Source: an uncultured Clostridia bacterium (GTDB lineage Bacteria > Bacillota > Clostridia > Christensenellales > UBA1242). From it: DNA of 64,000 nt. Positions 1 through 7,560 of the stretch are shown here, piece after piece. The position numbers were made by a program, and so were the translations under genes. The DNA lies in NCBI GenBank assembly GCA_934747885.1, contig CAKVHE010000002.1, positions 1 through 64,000 of the forward strand, written 5' to 3'. The notes under the pieces were generated by a model. It was not told where the DNA came from and ran no database searches. It was given only the letters and a program-made list of their open reading frames with translations. The number at the start of each line of letters is the position of its first letter. Positions within the stretch are counted from its first letter, which is position 1.

Positions 1-83
1 ACCTAGTTTTATTAAATGACCGCAAACTTTGTAAAAATATATGTAAAAACCAAGACTGACCAATCTTTGTTGAGTTAAAATAA

Positions 84-954
84 GAAACGAGAAAATTGAT
101 GGGCAACGGCATAAAAATTGATAGAGCCAAAACAATATGTAGTGCACTCAACTTAAACTTTTATGCGGGGTTTGATGTTAAAGTAATTAGTCGTTCGCAC
201 GCAAAAGAAACTATACTAAAACTTAAGCGAATTTTGGCAACAATTCTAGCCGATGCAAAAAGGCAAAGATTGGTTGAATATAACTTTGCATCTTATGATT
301 ACATTGCGCCAATTCAAGGACATAAAAAGGAAGTTAAAAAACTCAATGACAAAGAGGCAGTAACTAGCTGGGTATCTAGATAAACTAGACAATCCTAGAT
401 TGAAAATTGCCTTGCTCATAGCACTCTTTATGGGAATAAGGCGTGGTGAATTTGCAAGTCTTGAATGGAAAGATATAGACTTCGAAAATAAGGCAATGAG
501 CATTGCAGGATCTGTGCAAGATATAGTTGGCTTTGGAATAATCACCAAAGAGCCAAAGACTGAAAATTCAAAACGCACAATCTCAATGCCTGACAAACTC
601 ATTGAATACTTACATGAATACGAAGCTTGGTGGCAAAACCAAAAGAAATATCTTGGAGATAGACTTGGCGACACAGATAGACTTTTCTGCACAGAAGATG
701 GCAAAGACATTTGCCCAGGATTATTACGAGTATGGTTGCAAAAATCTCTTGCACGAGCTGGACTTCCAATCGTCACACTCCACTCGCTTCGCCATACAAA
801 CATAACATTGCAACTAATGGCAGGTGTAGATATGAAAACGGTATCAGCCAGAGCTGGTCACAGCAAAGCCTCAACCACCAGCGACTTCTACAGCCACTTT
901 CTAAAGAATAGTGATATACATGCAAGCGAAGTAATAAATAAAATTTTTCAATAA
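84..954 (+). pseudogene. Frameshifted tyrosine recombinase/integrase
   Basis: Two reading frames together make a phage-type integrase. The first (84-383, in-frame starts TTG 96 and ATG 99) encodes the end of a core-binding SAM-like domain and stops early at 381. The second, in another frame (open from 364), reads into the catalytic domain: GIRRGE with the first catalytic Arg, TLHSLRHT with the His-x-x-Arg motif, ARAGHS, and a Tyr in DFYSHF near the end. The frames join if one base is gained or lost between about 357 and 364. The N-terminal arm domain is also missing or shifted. The gene is probably inactive unless the shift is a sequencing error or is translationally corrected. Confidence 0.8.
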
Positions 955-967
955 ACATATAATATTT

Positions 968-997
968 TATAAATTATTATAAATTGTCATAAATTGT
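968..997 (+). repeat. Three tandem 10-bp iterons (YATAAATTRT)
   Basis: Three directly abutting copies lie at 968-977 (TATAAATTAT), 978-987 (TATAAATTGT) and 988-997 (CATAAATTGT). The 10-bp period places them on one helical face, immediately upstream of the -35 box at 997-1002. They look like an operator array for the cassette downstream; the excisionase-like HTH protein of gene 2 is the obvious candidate ligand (inference). Confidence 0.6.
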
Positions 998-1025
998 TGA
1001 CAAATGAATTATGCTATGTTAGACT
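997..1025 (+). promoter_or_regulatory. Promoter of the DUF4258/YgiT-HTH/ImmA operon
   Basis: A perfect -35 TTGACA (997-1002) and a 17-bp spacer lead to -10 TAGACT (1020-1025), about 30 bp before the TTG start at 1057. The iteron array touches the -35. Confidence 0.6.
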
Positions 1026-1056
1026 ATATAACATCACAATAGTAGGAGGTTACAAA

Positions 1057-1374
1057 TTGGCAAACAATTATGCGGCTGAAAATAGGTTTGTCAGAAACTG
1101 TATTACAAATAATAATTATCTCATTACTAACCATGCTTGGGAAAGAATGTTTACAAGAAAAATTAAATTTGAAGATGTAAAACACACAATTTTTAATGGA
1201 AATATTGTTGAGGTTGATACAAGAAACTCAAATCCTAGATTAGTTTATAATCTTAATGATAATAATGTTGTTGTAGAAGTAGACATACCATCACAATGTA
1301 TTTTGATAACAGTTGAGAAAGTAGATTGGTCGAAATGGGAAAGAGACAGGACTGGTTTTATTAAAAGAAAATAA
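1057..1374 (+). CDS. DUF4258 protein, putative toxin
   Basis: A 105-aa protein starting at TTG 1057, chosen because AGGAGG (1044-1049) sits 7 nt upstream; a start at 994 would overlap the promoter. The core (YLITNHAWERMFTRKI, then a dV..ai..G-type stretch) matches the DUF4258 pattern, a small fold often found as the toxin-like partner of YgiT-type zinc-finger proteins. It is first of three tightly packed genes, with 15 nt to the next. A toxin role is inferred from the family and neighbours; no catalytic residue can be assigned. Otherwise it is a small protein of unknown function. Confidence 0.65.
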   Translation: MANNYAAENRFVRNCITNNNYLITNHAWERMFTRKIKFEDVKHTIFNGNIVEVDTRNSNPRLVYNLNDNNVVVEVDIPSQCILITVEKVDWSKWERDRTGFIKRK

Positions 1375-1389
1375 AAGAGGAACTTAAAA

Positions 1390-1836
1390 ATGAAATGTAA
1401 TGAATGTGGATCAGAATTGAAGGTAATTAAAACTGATATTAACAGTGGTTGGGGTAATTATAAAGTAGTTATAAAAGACATTCCAGCTTTGGTTTGTGAA
1501 AAGTGTGGAAATAAACTTTTTAAAGCTGCCGATATGGAGATGATAGAAAAATTATCAATTGCGTTAAGTGAGACGAAAGAGCGACCTGAGTTTATTAATC
1601 TAAAAGAAGCAGCTGATTTGTTAAGAGTCAGCAACCAAACGGTATATAATATGATAAGTGATGGTAGATTAAAGGCTGTTAAGTGCGGTAGAGAATGGAG
1701 ATTTATGAGAAAAAATATTGAAAGTGTATTAACTCCCGACAATAATTTAGCATTTGCTGCAAGAAATGGAAAAAATATTTCTATAAAGGATGAAAGTGCT
1801 ATTAAAAAAGTGTTAAAGGATATTGATGATAAATGA
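1390..1836 (+). CDS. YgiT-type zinc finger plus excisionase-like HTH protein, putative antitoxin
   Basis: The 148-aa protein has two parts. Residues 1-40 carry two CxxC pairs (CNEC and CEKC), as in the zinc-binding N-terminus of MqsA/YgiT antitoxins. Residues 58-115 form a winged-helix HTH of the excisionase/MerR type (NLKEAADLLRVSNQTVYNMI, then GREWRF). Classical MqsA has an HTH_3 domain instead, so the architecture is unusual. The RBS is GAGGAAC. The stop overlaps the next start (ATGA), implying translational coupling. The likely role is antitoxin, autoregulator or recombination directionality factor acting on the iterons at 968-997. Confidence 0.7.
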   Translation: MKCNECGSELKVIKTDINSGWGNYKVVIKDIPALVCEKCGNKLFKAADMEMIEKLSIALSETKERPEFINLKEAADLLRVSNQTVYNMISDGRLKAVKCGREWRFMRKNIESVLTPDNNLAFAARNGKNISIKDESAIKKVLKDIDDK

Positions 1837-2525
1837 GCATAAAAATTCTTGCAAGAAATGTTATTAAAGATTTTAATTTAGAATATCCACTTAATCTTTA
1901 TAAGTTTTGTAACGATCTTAATATAAATATTTATCGAGAAGATATTGATATGGACGGCTGTTTAATTTGTAATAAGGGTAAGACGGCGATTATAGTAAAT
2001 TCAAATAATTTAAATAGAGAGAAATTTTCTATAGCACACGAACTTGGACATTTTTTTATTCCAAGTCATAATGAATTAATGTTTAAATGTTATGATGTTG
2101 GGAACTCTGCTGTTATAACAAAAGTTGAAAATGAAAGAGAAGCTGATGAGTTTGCCTCTGAAATACTATTGCCAGAAGCTTTAATAACTAAATATACGGA
2201 TGATTTAACAATTTCGAAAATAATAGAGGCCGCTAATGTTTTTGAAACGTCTCTCTTATCAACAGCAATTAGGCTGATTAAATTAACTGAAGAGAATGCT
2301 ATCTTAATTTACTTATCAAAAGACAAAATAAAATGGCATATATGGTCAGATGTCGGTTTTATGCAATTAAACACGAACTTTGAGTTTAAGGGTTTTGTTA
2401 GCAAAGATAAAATAAGATCAACACAAATTATAACAAATGACGAAGATATAGAATATATATCATCTGAAGTTTATAAGATAAACAATAATGATAAACTAAT
2501 ATTAATAAAGGAATTTTGTGAATAA
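1833..2525 (+). CDS. ImmA/IrrE family metallopeptidase
   Basis: A 230-aa protein with the zinc-protease motif HELGH (in IAHELGHFF, about residue 69) and a downstream Glu in NEREADEFASEILLP, both hallmarks of COG2856 ImmA/IrrE proteases that cleave repressors or antitoxins on elements such as ICEBs1. The C-terminal 80 residues are less conserved and may sense a signal or bind a partner. It starts within the last codon of the YgiT-HTH gene. The natural inference is that it degrades that regulator, releasing toxin or element functions. A terminator follows directly. Confidence 0.8.
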   Translation: MSIKILARNVIKDFNLEYPLNLYKFCNDLNINIYREDIDMDGCLICNKGKTAIIVNSNNLNREKFSIAHELGHFFIPSHNELMFKCYDVGNSAVITKVENEREADEFASEILLPEALITKYTDDLTISKIIEAANVFETSLLSTAIRLIKLTEENAILIYLSKDKIKWHIWSDVGFMQLNTNFEFKGFVSKDKIRSTQIITNDEDIEYISSEVYKINNNDKLILIKEFCE

Positions 2526-2530
2526 AATTA

Positions 2531-2560
2531 AAAAGACGCTTAAAATAGCGTCTTTTTTTT
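2531..2560 (+). terminator. Rho-independent terminator after the ImmA/IrrE gene
   Basis: The stem AAAAGACGCT/AGCGTCTTTT is followed by an eight-T run, 6 nt after the stop codon. Confidence 0.85.
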
Positions 2561-2569
2561 ATTCAAAAT

Positions 2570-2646
<77 letters not shown>

Positions 2647-2761
2647 ATATGTGAAAGGGGTAACGCTTGCCAAAGGCGTGCCTTAAAAAATTTTGTTTGA
2701 TTAGGCTGCTACGCTTAGGCTGCAATAGGGCAACCTGTTAAAAGCAAAAGTTTACTTGTAA

Positions 2762-2790
2762 AATATATCACAAATACCAAGTCGTGTCAA
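2762..2790 (-). promoter_or_regulatory. Promoter of tRNA-Arg
   Basis: On the reverse strand TTGACA (2785-2790), a 17-bp spacer and TATATT (2762-2767) precede the tRNA by about 110 nt. The rest of the 2647-3090 gap shows no convincing gene; a 64-codon reverse ORF there lacks an RBS. Confidence 0.65.
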
Positions 2791-3091
2791 GGTGGGGAGG
2801 GCGCTGAGGAAAATAAATTCACTTTGTTGCAGACCGGTTGTCGTTTTGTGTAGTGATAGGCGTGTGAAAGTTTGCCGGTAAGTGCTTTGCGCCCAAGCGT
2901 GCATGTGCAAATAGGTCTATTAGCTCTTTATGCATAAGGCGTGTATATGCAACCAAGTTTGTGTATAGGTATGCATTTGCAAGTCGACTGGTCATCGAAT
3001 TGCAGATAAGCACATGCGCGCAAAAGGGTAAAATTTTTGCACCAACTAGTAAAAAATTTAAAAAATATTTTTAAAACGGGCGGTTAAACCT

Positions 3092-3120
3092 TTGGAAATT
3101 TGTACAAATTAAGTTATAAT
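3092..3120 (+). promoter_or_regulatory. Promoter of the aconitase X operon
   Basis: TTGGAA (3092-3097), a 17-bp spacer and TATAAT (3115-3120) lie 31 bp before the start codon. Confidence 0.6.
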
Positions 3121-3151
3121 TAAATTACAAATATCACAAAAGGGGAAAAGT

Positions 3152-4426
3152 ATGAAATTAACAGCCGAAGAAAAAGCCATATTAAATGGCAAAGAGGGCG
3201 AAACCAAAGCCAAAATAATGCGCACGCTTGTAGAATTTGGTGATGTATTTGGCGCTGAAAAAATGGTGCCGGTAACTGCGTGTGGACATTTGGTAACTTC
3301 GTTTGGTATTGGGCTTTTAAAGCCGGTTTACCGTATTATGGACGAAATTATTGAGGCAGGTTTAAAAACGAAGTATCCGTTTACGGTTGACCCTCGTCCG
3401 CTAGATTATGCAAATGTTAAAGTCGATTTAATTAACAAACTTGTTTTTAGCAAAATAATGTATTCAAAGCAGGAGTACTACGAAAAGCAATTAGAAAAAA
3501 TCGGGCTAAAAAACAAAAATGCTTTTACTTGCACTTGCTATTTAAATGAAGTAGGAAACACGCCAAAGTACGGTGATGTGCTTACTTGGGCGGAAAGTAG
3601 CGCCGTTGTGTTTGCCAACTCGGTACTTGGTGCTAGATGCAATCGAAACAGTGGTATGCTGGATATCTTTGGCGCCATAATTGGCAAAGTCCCAAAATTT
3701 GGTCTTTTAACTGATGAGGGCAGAAAGGCTAACTGGATAATAGAAGTAAAAACCAGTAAGTTGCCGGAAGCGCAAATTCTTGGTAGTGCAATTGGTATGA
3801 AAGTTATGGATGGGGTTCCATACATAAAAGGGCTAGACAAGTTTTTAGGCACTGAACTTAATGATGAAACTATCTCATATCTAAAAGATTTTGGTGCAGC
3901 AACCGCTTCCAATGGTGCGGTGGGTTTGTACCATATAGAGAATTTAACACCAGAAGCCAAAAAGTTTAAAACGAAGTTAATAAACGAAGACGCAAAAGTA
4001 TTTGTGGTAGACGACAAAATTTTAAACAAAGTTTACAAGTCGTATCCGGTAATGTGGAAAGACGCAAACGCAAAACCAACACTATGCTTTATTGGGTGTC
4101 CACATTTAACCTATTCACAACTGCTAATTTGGACGGCAAGAATAGAAGAAGCATTAAAGAAAAACAACAAAAAGCAAGTTTGTGTAAACACAGTTATGAC
4201 GGCGTCACCAGATGTTGTTAATAAATTTAAAGAAACAGAGGCGTTTAAAAAGCTTAAGAGTTTTGGCGTTAACCTGTCTTCAATTTGTCCGCTTATGTAC
4301 ACCAACAATCCAATAGCGGGTTCAAAACCAATTATTACCAACAGTAACAAACTACGAACCTACTCAAAGTCGAGATATTACAAAGACGACGACATAGTTA
4401 ATATAATTTGTGGGGGTGCAAAATAA
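3152..4426 (+). CDS. Aconitase X catalytic (large) subunit
   Basis: The 424-aa protein matches the DUF521/aconitase X catalytic domain. It has a TCTCYLNEVG stretch, the signature WAESSAVVFANSVLGARCNR, and a C-terminal CGG tail. In archaea the two-subunit form dehydrates mevalonate 5-phosphate; bacterial relatives include cis-3-hydroxyproline dehydratases. Cysteines in these motifs are candidate iron-sulfur ligands. No mevalonate or proline-catabolism gene lies nearby, so the substrate cannot be assigned. It overlaps the small-subunit gene by one base. The RBS is AAAAGGGGAA. Confidence 0.85.
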   Translation: MKLTAEEKAILNGKEGETKAKIMRTLVEFGDVFGAEKMVPVTACGHLVTSFGIGLLKPVYRIMDEIIEAGLKTKYPFTVDPRPLDYANVKVDLINKLVFSKIMYSKQEYYEKQLEKIGLKNKNAFTCTCYLNEVGNTPKYGDVLTWAESSAVVFANSVLGARCNRNSGMLDIFGAIIGKVPKFGLLTDEGRKANWIIEVKTSKLPEAQILGSAIGMKVMDGVPYIKGLDKFLGTELNDETISYLKDFGAATASNGAVGLYHIENLTPEAKKFKTKLINEDAKVFVVDDKILNKVYKSYPVMWKDANAKPTLCFIGCPHLTYSQLLIWTARIEEALKKNNKKQVCVNTVMTASPDVVNKFKETEAFKKLKSFGVNLSSICPLMYTNNPIAGSKPIITNSNKLRTYSKSRYYKDDDIVNIICGGAK

Positions 4427-4875
4427 TGGCAAAAAAAATATTTAAAGGCAGGGTTATTTGTGCTGGTGAATACGAAGGCGAGTGTGTGGTTTCAAGGCAA
4501 GGTGTAAACACGCTAGCGACTTTTCAAAAGTCGGCACTAAAAAATGCAAAAAAAGTTATAGGTTCTGACCAAAACAATCCTGATGTTTACGGCAAAAATC
4601 TTACAGGCATTGCACTAATTTTGCCACAAACAATTGGTTCCACCACTGGCGGTTTGGTTATTCAAACTATTTGTCAAATGGGCATCAACCCATCGGCGTT
4701 GCTTTTTGCTGATGAAATAGACTCGCTTGCTGCAAGTGGGGTAATTTTGGCAAAAAATTGGGAAAATTCCAAAATTATTGCCATAGATCGACTTGGTAAA
4801 GATATTTTAAAGCAAATAAAAACGGGTGATAAAATTAAAGTGACGGCTGACGGCACGGTAAGTGTTGTAGAATAA
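4426..4875 (+). CDS. Aconitase X swivel (small) subunit, DUF126
   Basis: A 149-aa protein starting at ATG 4426 inside the previous stop (TAATG), with GTGGGGGTG as RBS; an upstream in-frame start would cut into the large-subunit gene. It has the DUF126 swivel-domain signature: IGSTTGGLVIQTI, then NPSALLFADEIDSLAASGV and KIIAIDRLG. It should assemble with the large subunit into one active dehydratase. Separate subunits are typical of the archaeal-like and type II bacterial enzymes. Confidence 0.85.
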   Translation: MAKKIFKGRVICAGEYEGECVVSRQGVNTLATFQKSALKNAKKVIGSDQNNPDVYGKNLTGIALILPQTIGSTTGGLVIQTICQMGINPSALLFADEIDSLAASGVILAKNWENSKIIAIDRLGKDILKQIKTGDKIKVTADGTVSVVE

Positions 4876-4881
4876 ATTAAA

Positions 4882-4920
4882 AGCAAAAAGATGCACGAAA
4901 TTTGCGTGCATCTTTTTGCT
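4882..4920. terminator. Bidirectional terminator
   Basis: A 16-bp perfect stem (AGCAAAAAGATGCACG, 4882-4897, with its complement at 4905-4920) has A-rich and T-rich outer arms, so it can end the aconitase X operon and the convergent gene at 5013. Confidence 0.8.
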
Positions 4921-5012
4921 AATTTTTAGTTGTAACAAAATTGTTTAATATGTCAAGTATCGCGGGTGTTGGATTTTCTGTTTTAAGTAGGTATATTGGG
5001 CAATATATAGTC

Positions 5013-5396
5013 TTAGCCTTGGTTTTCGCCATTATCTTCGGCTTGCTTAGGCAAATAGTCGCCAAAAGAACGGCATTTAAACCATTCATCAACTTTTGTT
5101 GCGCTTGGCGCAATCGGTTCGCCGCAGGCAAAAAGGTAACGGTTTAGGTTTTCAAACAAAATGGCGTTGGTGCCTTCGTTTATTGTTTCGGTTATTTTTA
5201 GATAAACGCGTGGTTGCAAAGATAGTGCAAAAAGATGAAAATCTTCGGCGTTTAATTTAGAGAGGTTGTCCGGAACTTCAATATCAAAAATTTTTTCAAC
5301 TTCTTCGCCTTTTATGCTTAGGTATTGTTTTAAAAGAAATCTAGTAGATTTTATTTCTTTTCTGTTGTATCTGCTGTGGTCAAAATTGTATAGCAT
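5013..5396 (-). CDS. Hypothetical protein
   Basis: A 127-aa protein with no recognised family. It is mostly charged and helical, with no signal peptide or membrane segment. The second ATG (5396) was chosen because GGGGGA lies 4 nt upstream; the first ATG (5408) has no RBS. It stands alone, convergent with the aconitase X operon, and has its own promoter. Confidence 0.6.
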   Translation of the reverse strand: MLYNFDHSRYNRKEIKSTRFLLKQYLSIKGEEVEKIFDIEVPDNLSKLNAEDFHLFALSLQPRVYLKITETINEGTNAILFENLNRYLFACGEPIAPSATKVDEWFKCRSFGDYLPKQAEDNGENQG

Positions 5397-5435
5397 TTGT
5401 TCCCCCATAAAAAATAATATAAAATAGTAAAGGGT

Positions 5436-5463
5436 ATTTTAGCATAAAAGCGTTTTTTGTCAA
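5436..5463 (-). promoter_or_regulatory. Promoter of the hypothetical gene at 5013-5396
   Basis: Reverse strand TTGACA (5458-5463), a 16-bp spacer and TAAAAT (5436-5441). Confidence 0.6.
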
Positions 5464-5653
5464 GTGCAATAAAGCAAGTTAATATAATAAAATGTAAATA
5501 TTTGTCTAGTGAGTAAATTGTTGTATAGCAAAAGCACAAACGCGTCAAATTTGAGTGCAAAAAATTGGTAAAATTTTCAAACGCTATTGCGAAATTGCGC
5601 CCGTTGTGCTATACTCCCTTTACTAAAACACTACAGAAATTTAGGAGCAGAAA

Positions 5654-6802
5654 ATGGATATAAAAAATATAGCTGGTAAGTTTGGAATAATGGCAGAAAC
5701 CATTACGCCAACAACCCAAGGCCTAATAAATAAAACATGGAAGGTAACTGATAATAACGGCAAAAACTTTGTATTGCAAGAAATTAACATTGGGGTGTTT
5801 ACCGACCCAGACGGCTTGATGCGCAACATTGTTTTGGTTACTGAGCATCTACGTAAAAAAGTAATTGAAAAAGGTGGCAACCCAGCTACCGAAGTTTTGC
5901 ATGTTATCCCTAGTGAACAAGGAATGTATTGCAAAATGGCGGACGAAAACGGCAATGACCATTATTATAGGGTATACGATTATATCAATGGTAAGACCTA
6001 CGACGAGGCCACCCCAGAATTGTTGTATCAAGCGGGGGTAGGCTTTGGCAGGTTTCAAAACTTGCTTAGAGATTTTCCGGCAAATGCACTGGTAGAAACC
6101 ATTCCAGATTTTCATAACACCATTGAGCGCTACAATGCATTTTCGCGCGCGTTGGACGAAATTAAGCGTGCAACTTACTTTAAGGCAAAAGATGAAATAT
6201 ACGATTTGATGGCTTACCGAGAAGTTGCCGCTGAAATTATGAAGCCACTTTTAACAGCACAAATACCTTTTAGAGTGGTACACAACGACACCAAATTAAA
6301 CAACGTAATGCTAGACACGCAAACACATAAACCTTTGTGTGTGGTAGACCTAGACACTATTATGCCGGGCAGTATGCTTTTTGATTTTGGTGACGCGGTG
6401 CGTAGCGCAGCAAACACCGGAAAAGAAGACGACCAAGACCCAAACAATGTCGGTATAGATTTTGATAAGTACACCGCTTTTGCGACCGGCTTTTTGAGTG
6501 AAGTGTACCCAGTTATTACTCTAGAAGAGTTGGATTTAATGTCAAAGGCGCCAGCGGTACTTGCATACGAATTGGCGCTAAGGTTTGCTACTGACTACAT
6601 ACAAGGTAACAAATATTTCAAATGCGACCCCGCTCGTCCAGAACACAATTTGGAGCGTACTCGCGCACAACTAAAATTGTTTAAAGAATTTTGGAAAAAT
6701 CAATCACAACTAGACAAAATTAACAAAAACATTTACACGGTATATTCAAACGGCGCAAAAATTGACCCATCACAATTTGGTAGTGGCGAAAATCAAAACT
6801 AG
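5654..6802 (+). CDS. APH-family sugar kinase, N-acetylhexosamine 1-kinase-like
   Basis: The 382-aa protein has the aminoglycoside-phosphotransferase/choline-kinase fold. A nucleotide-binding N-lobe starts at TTQGLINKTWKV, followed by the Brenner loop VVHNDTKLNNVMLD (about 212-225) with catalytic Asp and Asn, and the Mg-binding VVDLDTIMPGSMLFDFGD. Length and motif wording fit NahK, which makes sugar 1-phosphates from GlcNAc or GalNAc. The RBS is AGGAGC. A hypothetical gene follows 23 nt downstream. NahK is the best guess, but other sugars or amino alcohols are possible. Confidence 0.75.
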   Translation: MDIKNIAGKFGIMAETITPTTQGLINKTWKVTDNNGKNFVLQEINIGVFTDPDGLMRNIVLVTEHLRKKVIEKGGNPATEVLHVIPSEQGMYCKMADENGNDHYYRVYDYINGKTYDEATPELLYQAGVGFGRFQNLLRDFPANALVETIPDFHNTIERYNAFSRALDEIKRATYFKAKDEIYDLMAYREVAAEIMKPLLTAQIPFRVVHNDTKLNNVMLDTQTHKPLCVVDLDTIMPGSMLFDFGDAVRSAANTGKEDDQDPNNVGIDFDKYTAFATGFLSEVYPVITLEELDLMSKAPAVLAYELALRFATDYIQGNKYFKCDPARPEHNLERTRAQLKLFKEFWKNQSQLDKINKNIYTVYSNGAKIDPSQFGSGENQN

Positions 6803-6825
6803 TTTGCAAACCAAGGGGGAACACT

Positions 6826-7365
6826 ATGGAAAAACTTAATTATATTGACCTTAATTTATATAAAGACGGTTGGGCGGCTGAATCGATGGATATTTTTAGA
6901 AAGATGCTAGAAGTTTGGCATAGTGGACATCACATAACCATTTGCCACCCAAACACTTGTTTTGTCGACAAACCGGTATCTCGTAACGTAAAAGACTTTA
7001 AACGAATAGATTGGCAGGGAGTAAAGGAACATTTTAACACAGAGGCAGATAATAGTTATATTGCTTACGATAGCGACTGCATAAAGGCATTAAGGTATGT
7101 GTACAATCGTTTTAGATACGAAAAAAACAACTTTGTGTCTAGCAGTATGCCACGTCATTTGGCGGTGATAGAAGAAGACCAAGACGGTGGAAAAATTGCG
7201 CGTTGCATTTTTAAGGCGTCGCGCGCAAGTTTTCAAGTTGCCATAAACCCATTATACGAAAAATATTGCTCAAAAGACGCTTTGGGAAAAATTAAGTACG
7301 GTTCCGACAATATTTGGTCAATAAAAGACTTTTTGGCGCGAAATGCCCAAAGCGAAAGTGAATAA
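6826..7365 (+). CDS. Hypothetical protein
   Basis: A 179-aa soluble protein with RBS AAGGGGGAA, probably co-transcribed with the kinase gene upstream. I recognise no domain. It has several conserved-looking aromatic and His/Cys residues (WHSGHHITICHPNTC), which could suggest metal binding, but this is speculative. No signal peptide. Confidence 0.65.
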   Translation: MEKLNYIDLNLYKDGWAAESMDIFRKMLEVWHSGHHITICHPNTCFVDKPVSRNVKDFKRIDWQGVKEHFNTEADNSYIAYDSDCIKALRYVYNRFRYEKNNFVSSSMPRHLAVIEEDQDGGKIARCIFKASRASFQVAINPLYEKYCSKDALGKIKYGSDNIWSIKDFLARNAQSESE

Positions 7366-7472
7366 TATCATTGTCAATGGCTAATATCATTAAAGCATAT
7401 TGTCAAAAATTTAAACAAAATTGCCAGTAAGCAAGTTTGTAGTTTGAAAGAAAAAATAGTTATAAAAAAATT

Positions 7473-7507
7473 CTCAAGATGAGCAAAAACATTTTGAGAT
7501 TTTTTTT
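7473..7507 (+). terminator. Terminator after 6826-7365
   Basis: The stem CTCAAGATG/CATTTTGAG (one G-T pair) is followed by eight T. Its 3' arm doubles as the -35 of the next gene. Confidence 0.7.
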
Positions 7508-7545
7508 ATTCTGTAATATAATTTGTTTATACGTTAATACTAACG
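7494..7545 (+). promoter_or_regulatory. Promoter and dyad upstream of the first DUF6273 surface protein
   Basis: TTGAGA (7494-7499), a 17-bp spacer and TATAAT (7517-7522) are followed by the dyad CGTTA-ATAC-TAACG (7532-7545) near the expected transcript start. A related dyad lies upstream of the paralogue at 27440. Confidence 0.6.
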
Positions 7546-7560
7546 AAAAGGTAATAATTT

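Larger units (their letters stand above)
1..2569. mobile_element. Probable remnant of an integrated element ending at tRNA-Arg
   Basis: This stretch holds a broken tyrosine integrase and a three-gene toxin-antitoxin-like cassette, and stops at the 3' end of tRNA-Arg(CCT). Integration at a tRNA 3' end leaves the tRNA intact, with the element abutting it, as seen here. The left end and the second att copy lie outside the window, so the boundaries are inferred. Codon usage is more A/T-ending than in the housekeeping genes after 3 kb. Confidence 0.5.

Noticed and set aside
246..803. Long reverse-strand ORF opposite the integrase
   Set aside because: Shadow of the catalytic domain reading frame; no RBS or recognisable domain.
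2819..3013. Reverse-strand 64-codon ORF in the gap between tRNA-Arg and aconitase X
   Set aside because: No RBS, low-complexity composition, and it overlaps only AT-rich spacer; most likely chance.
2647..3090. Att duplication or direct repeats on the other side of tRNA-Arg
   Set aside because: Only short repeats such as TTAGGCTGC were seen; no copy of the tRNA 3' end.
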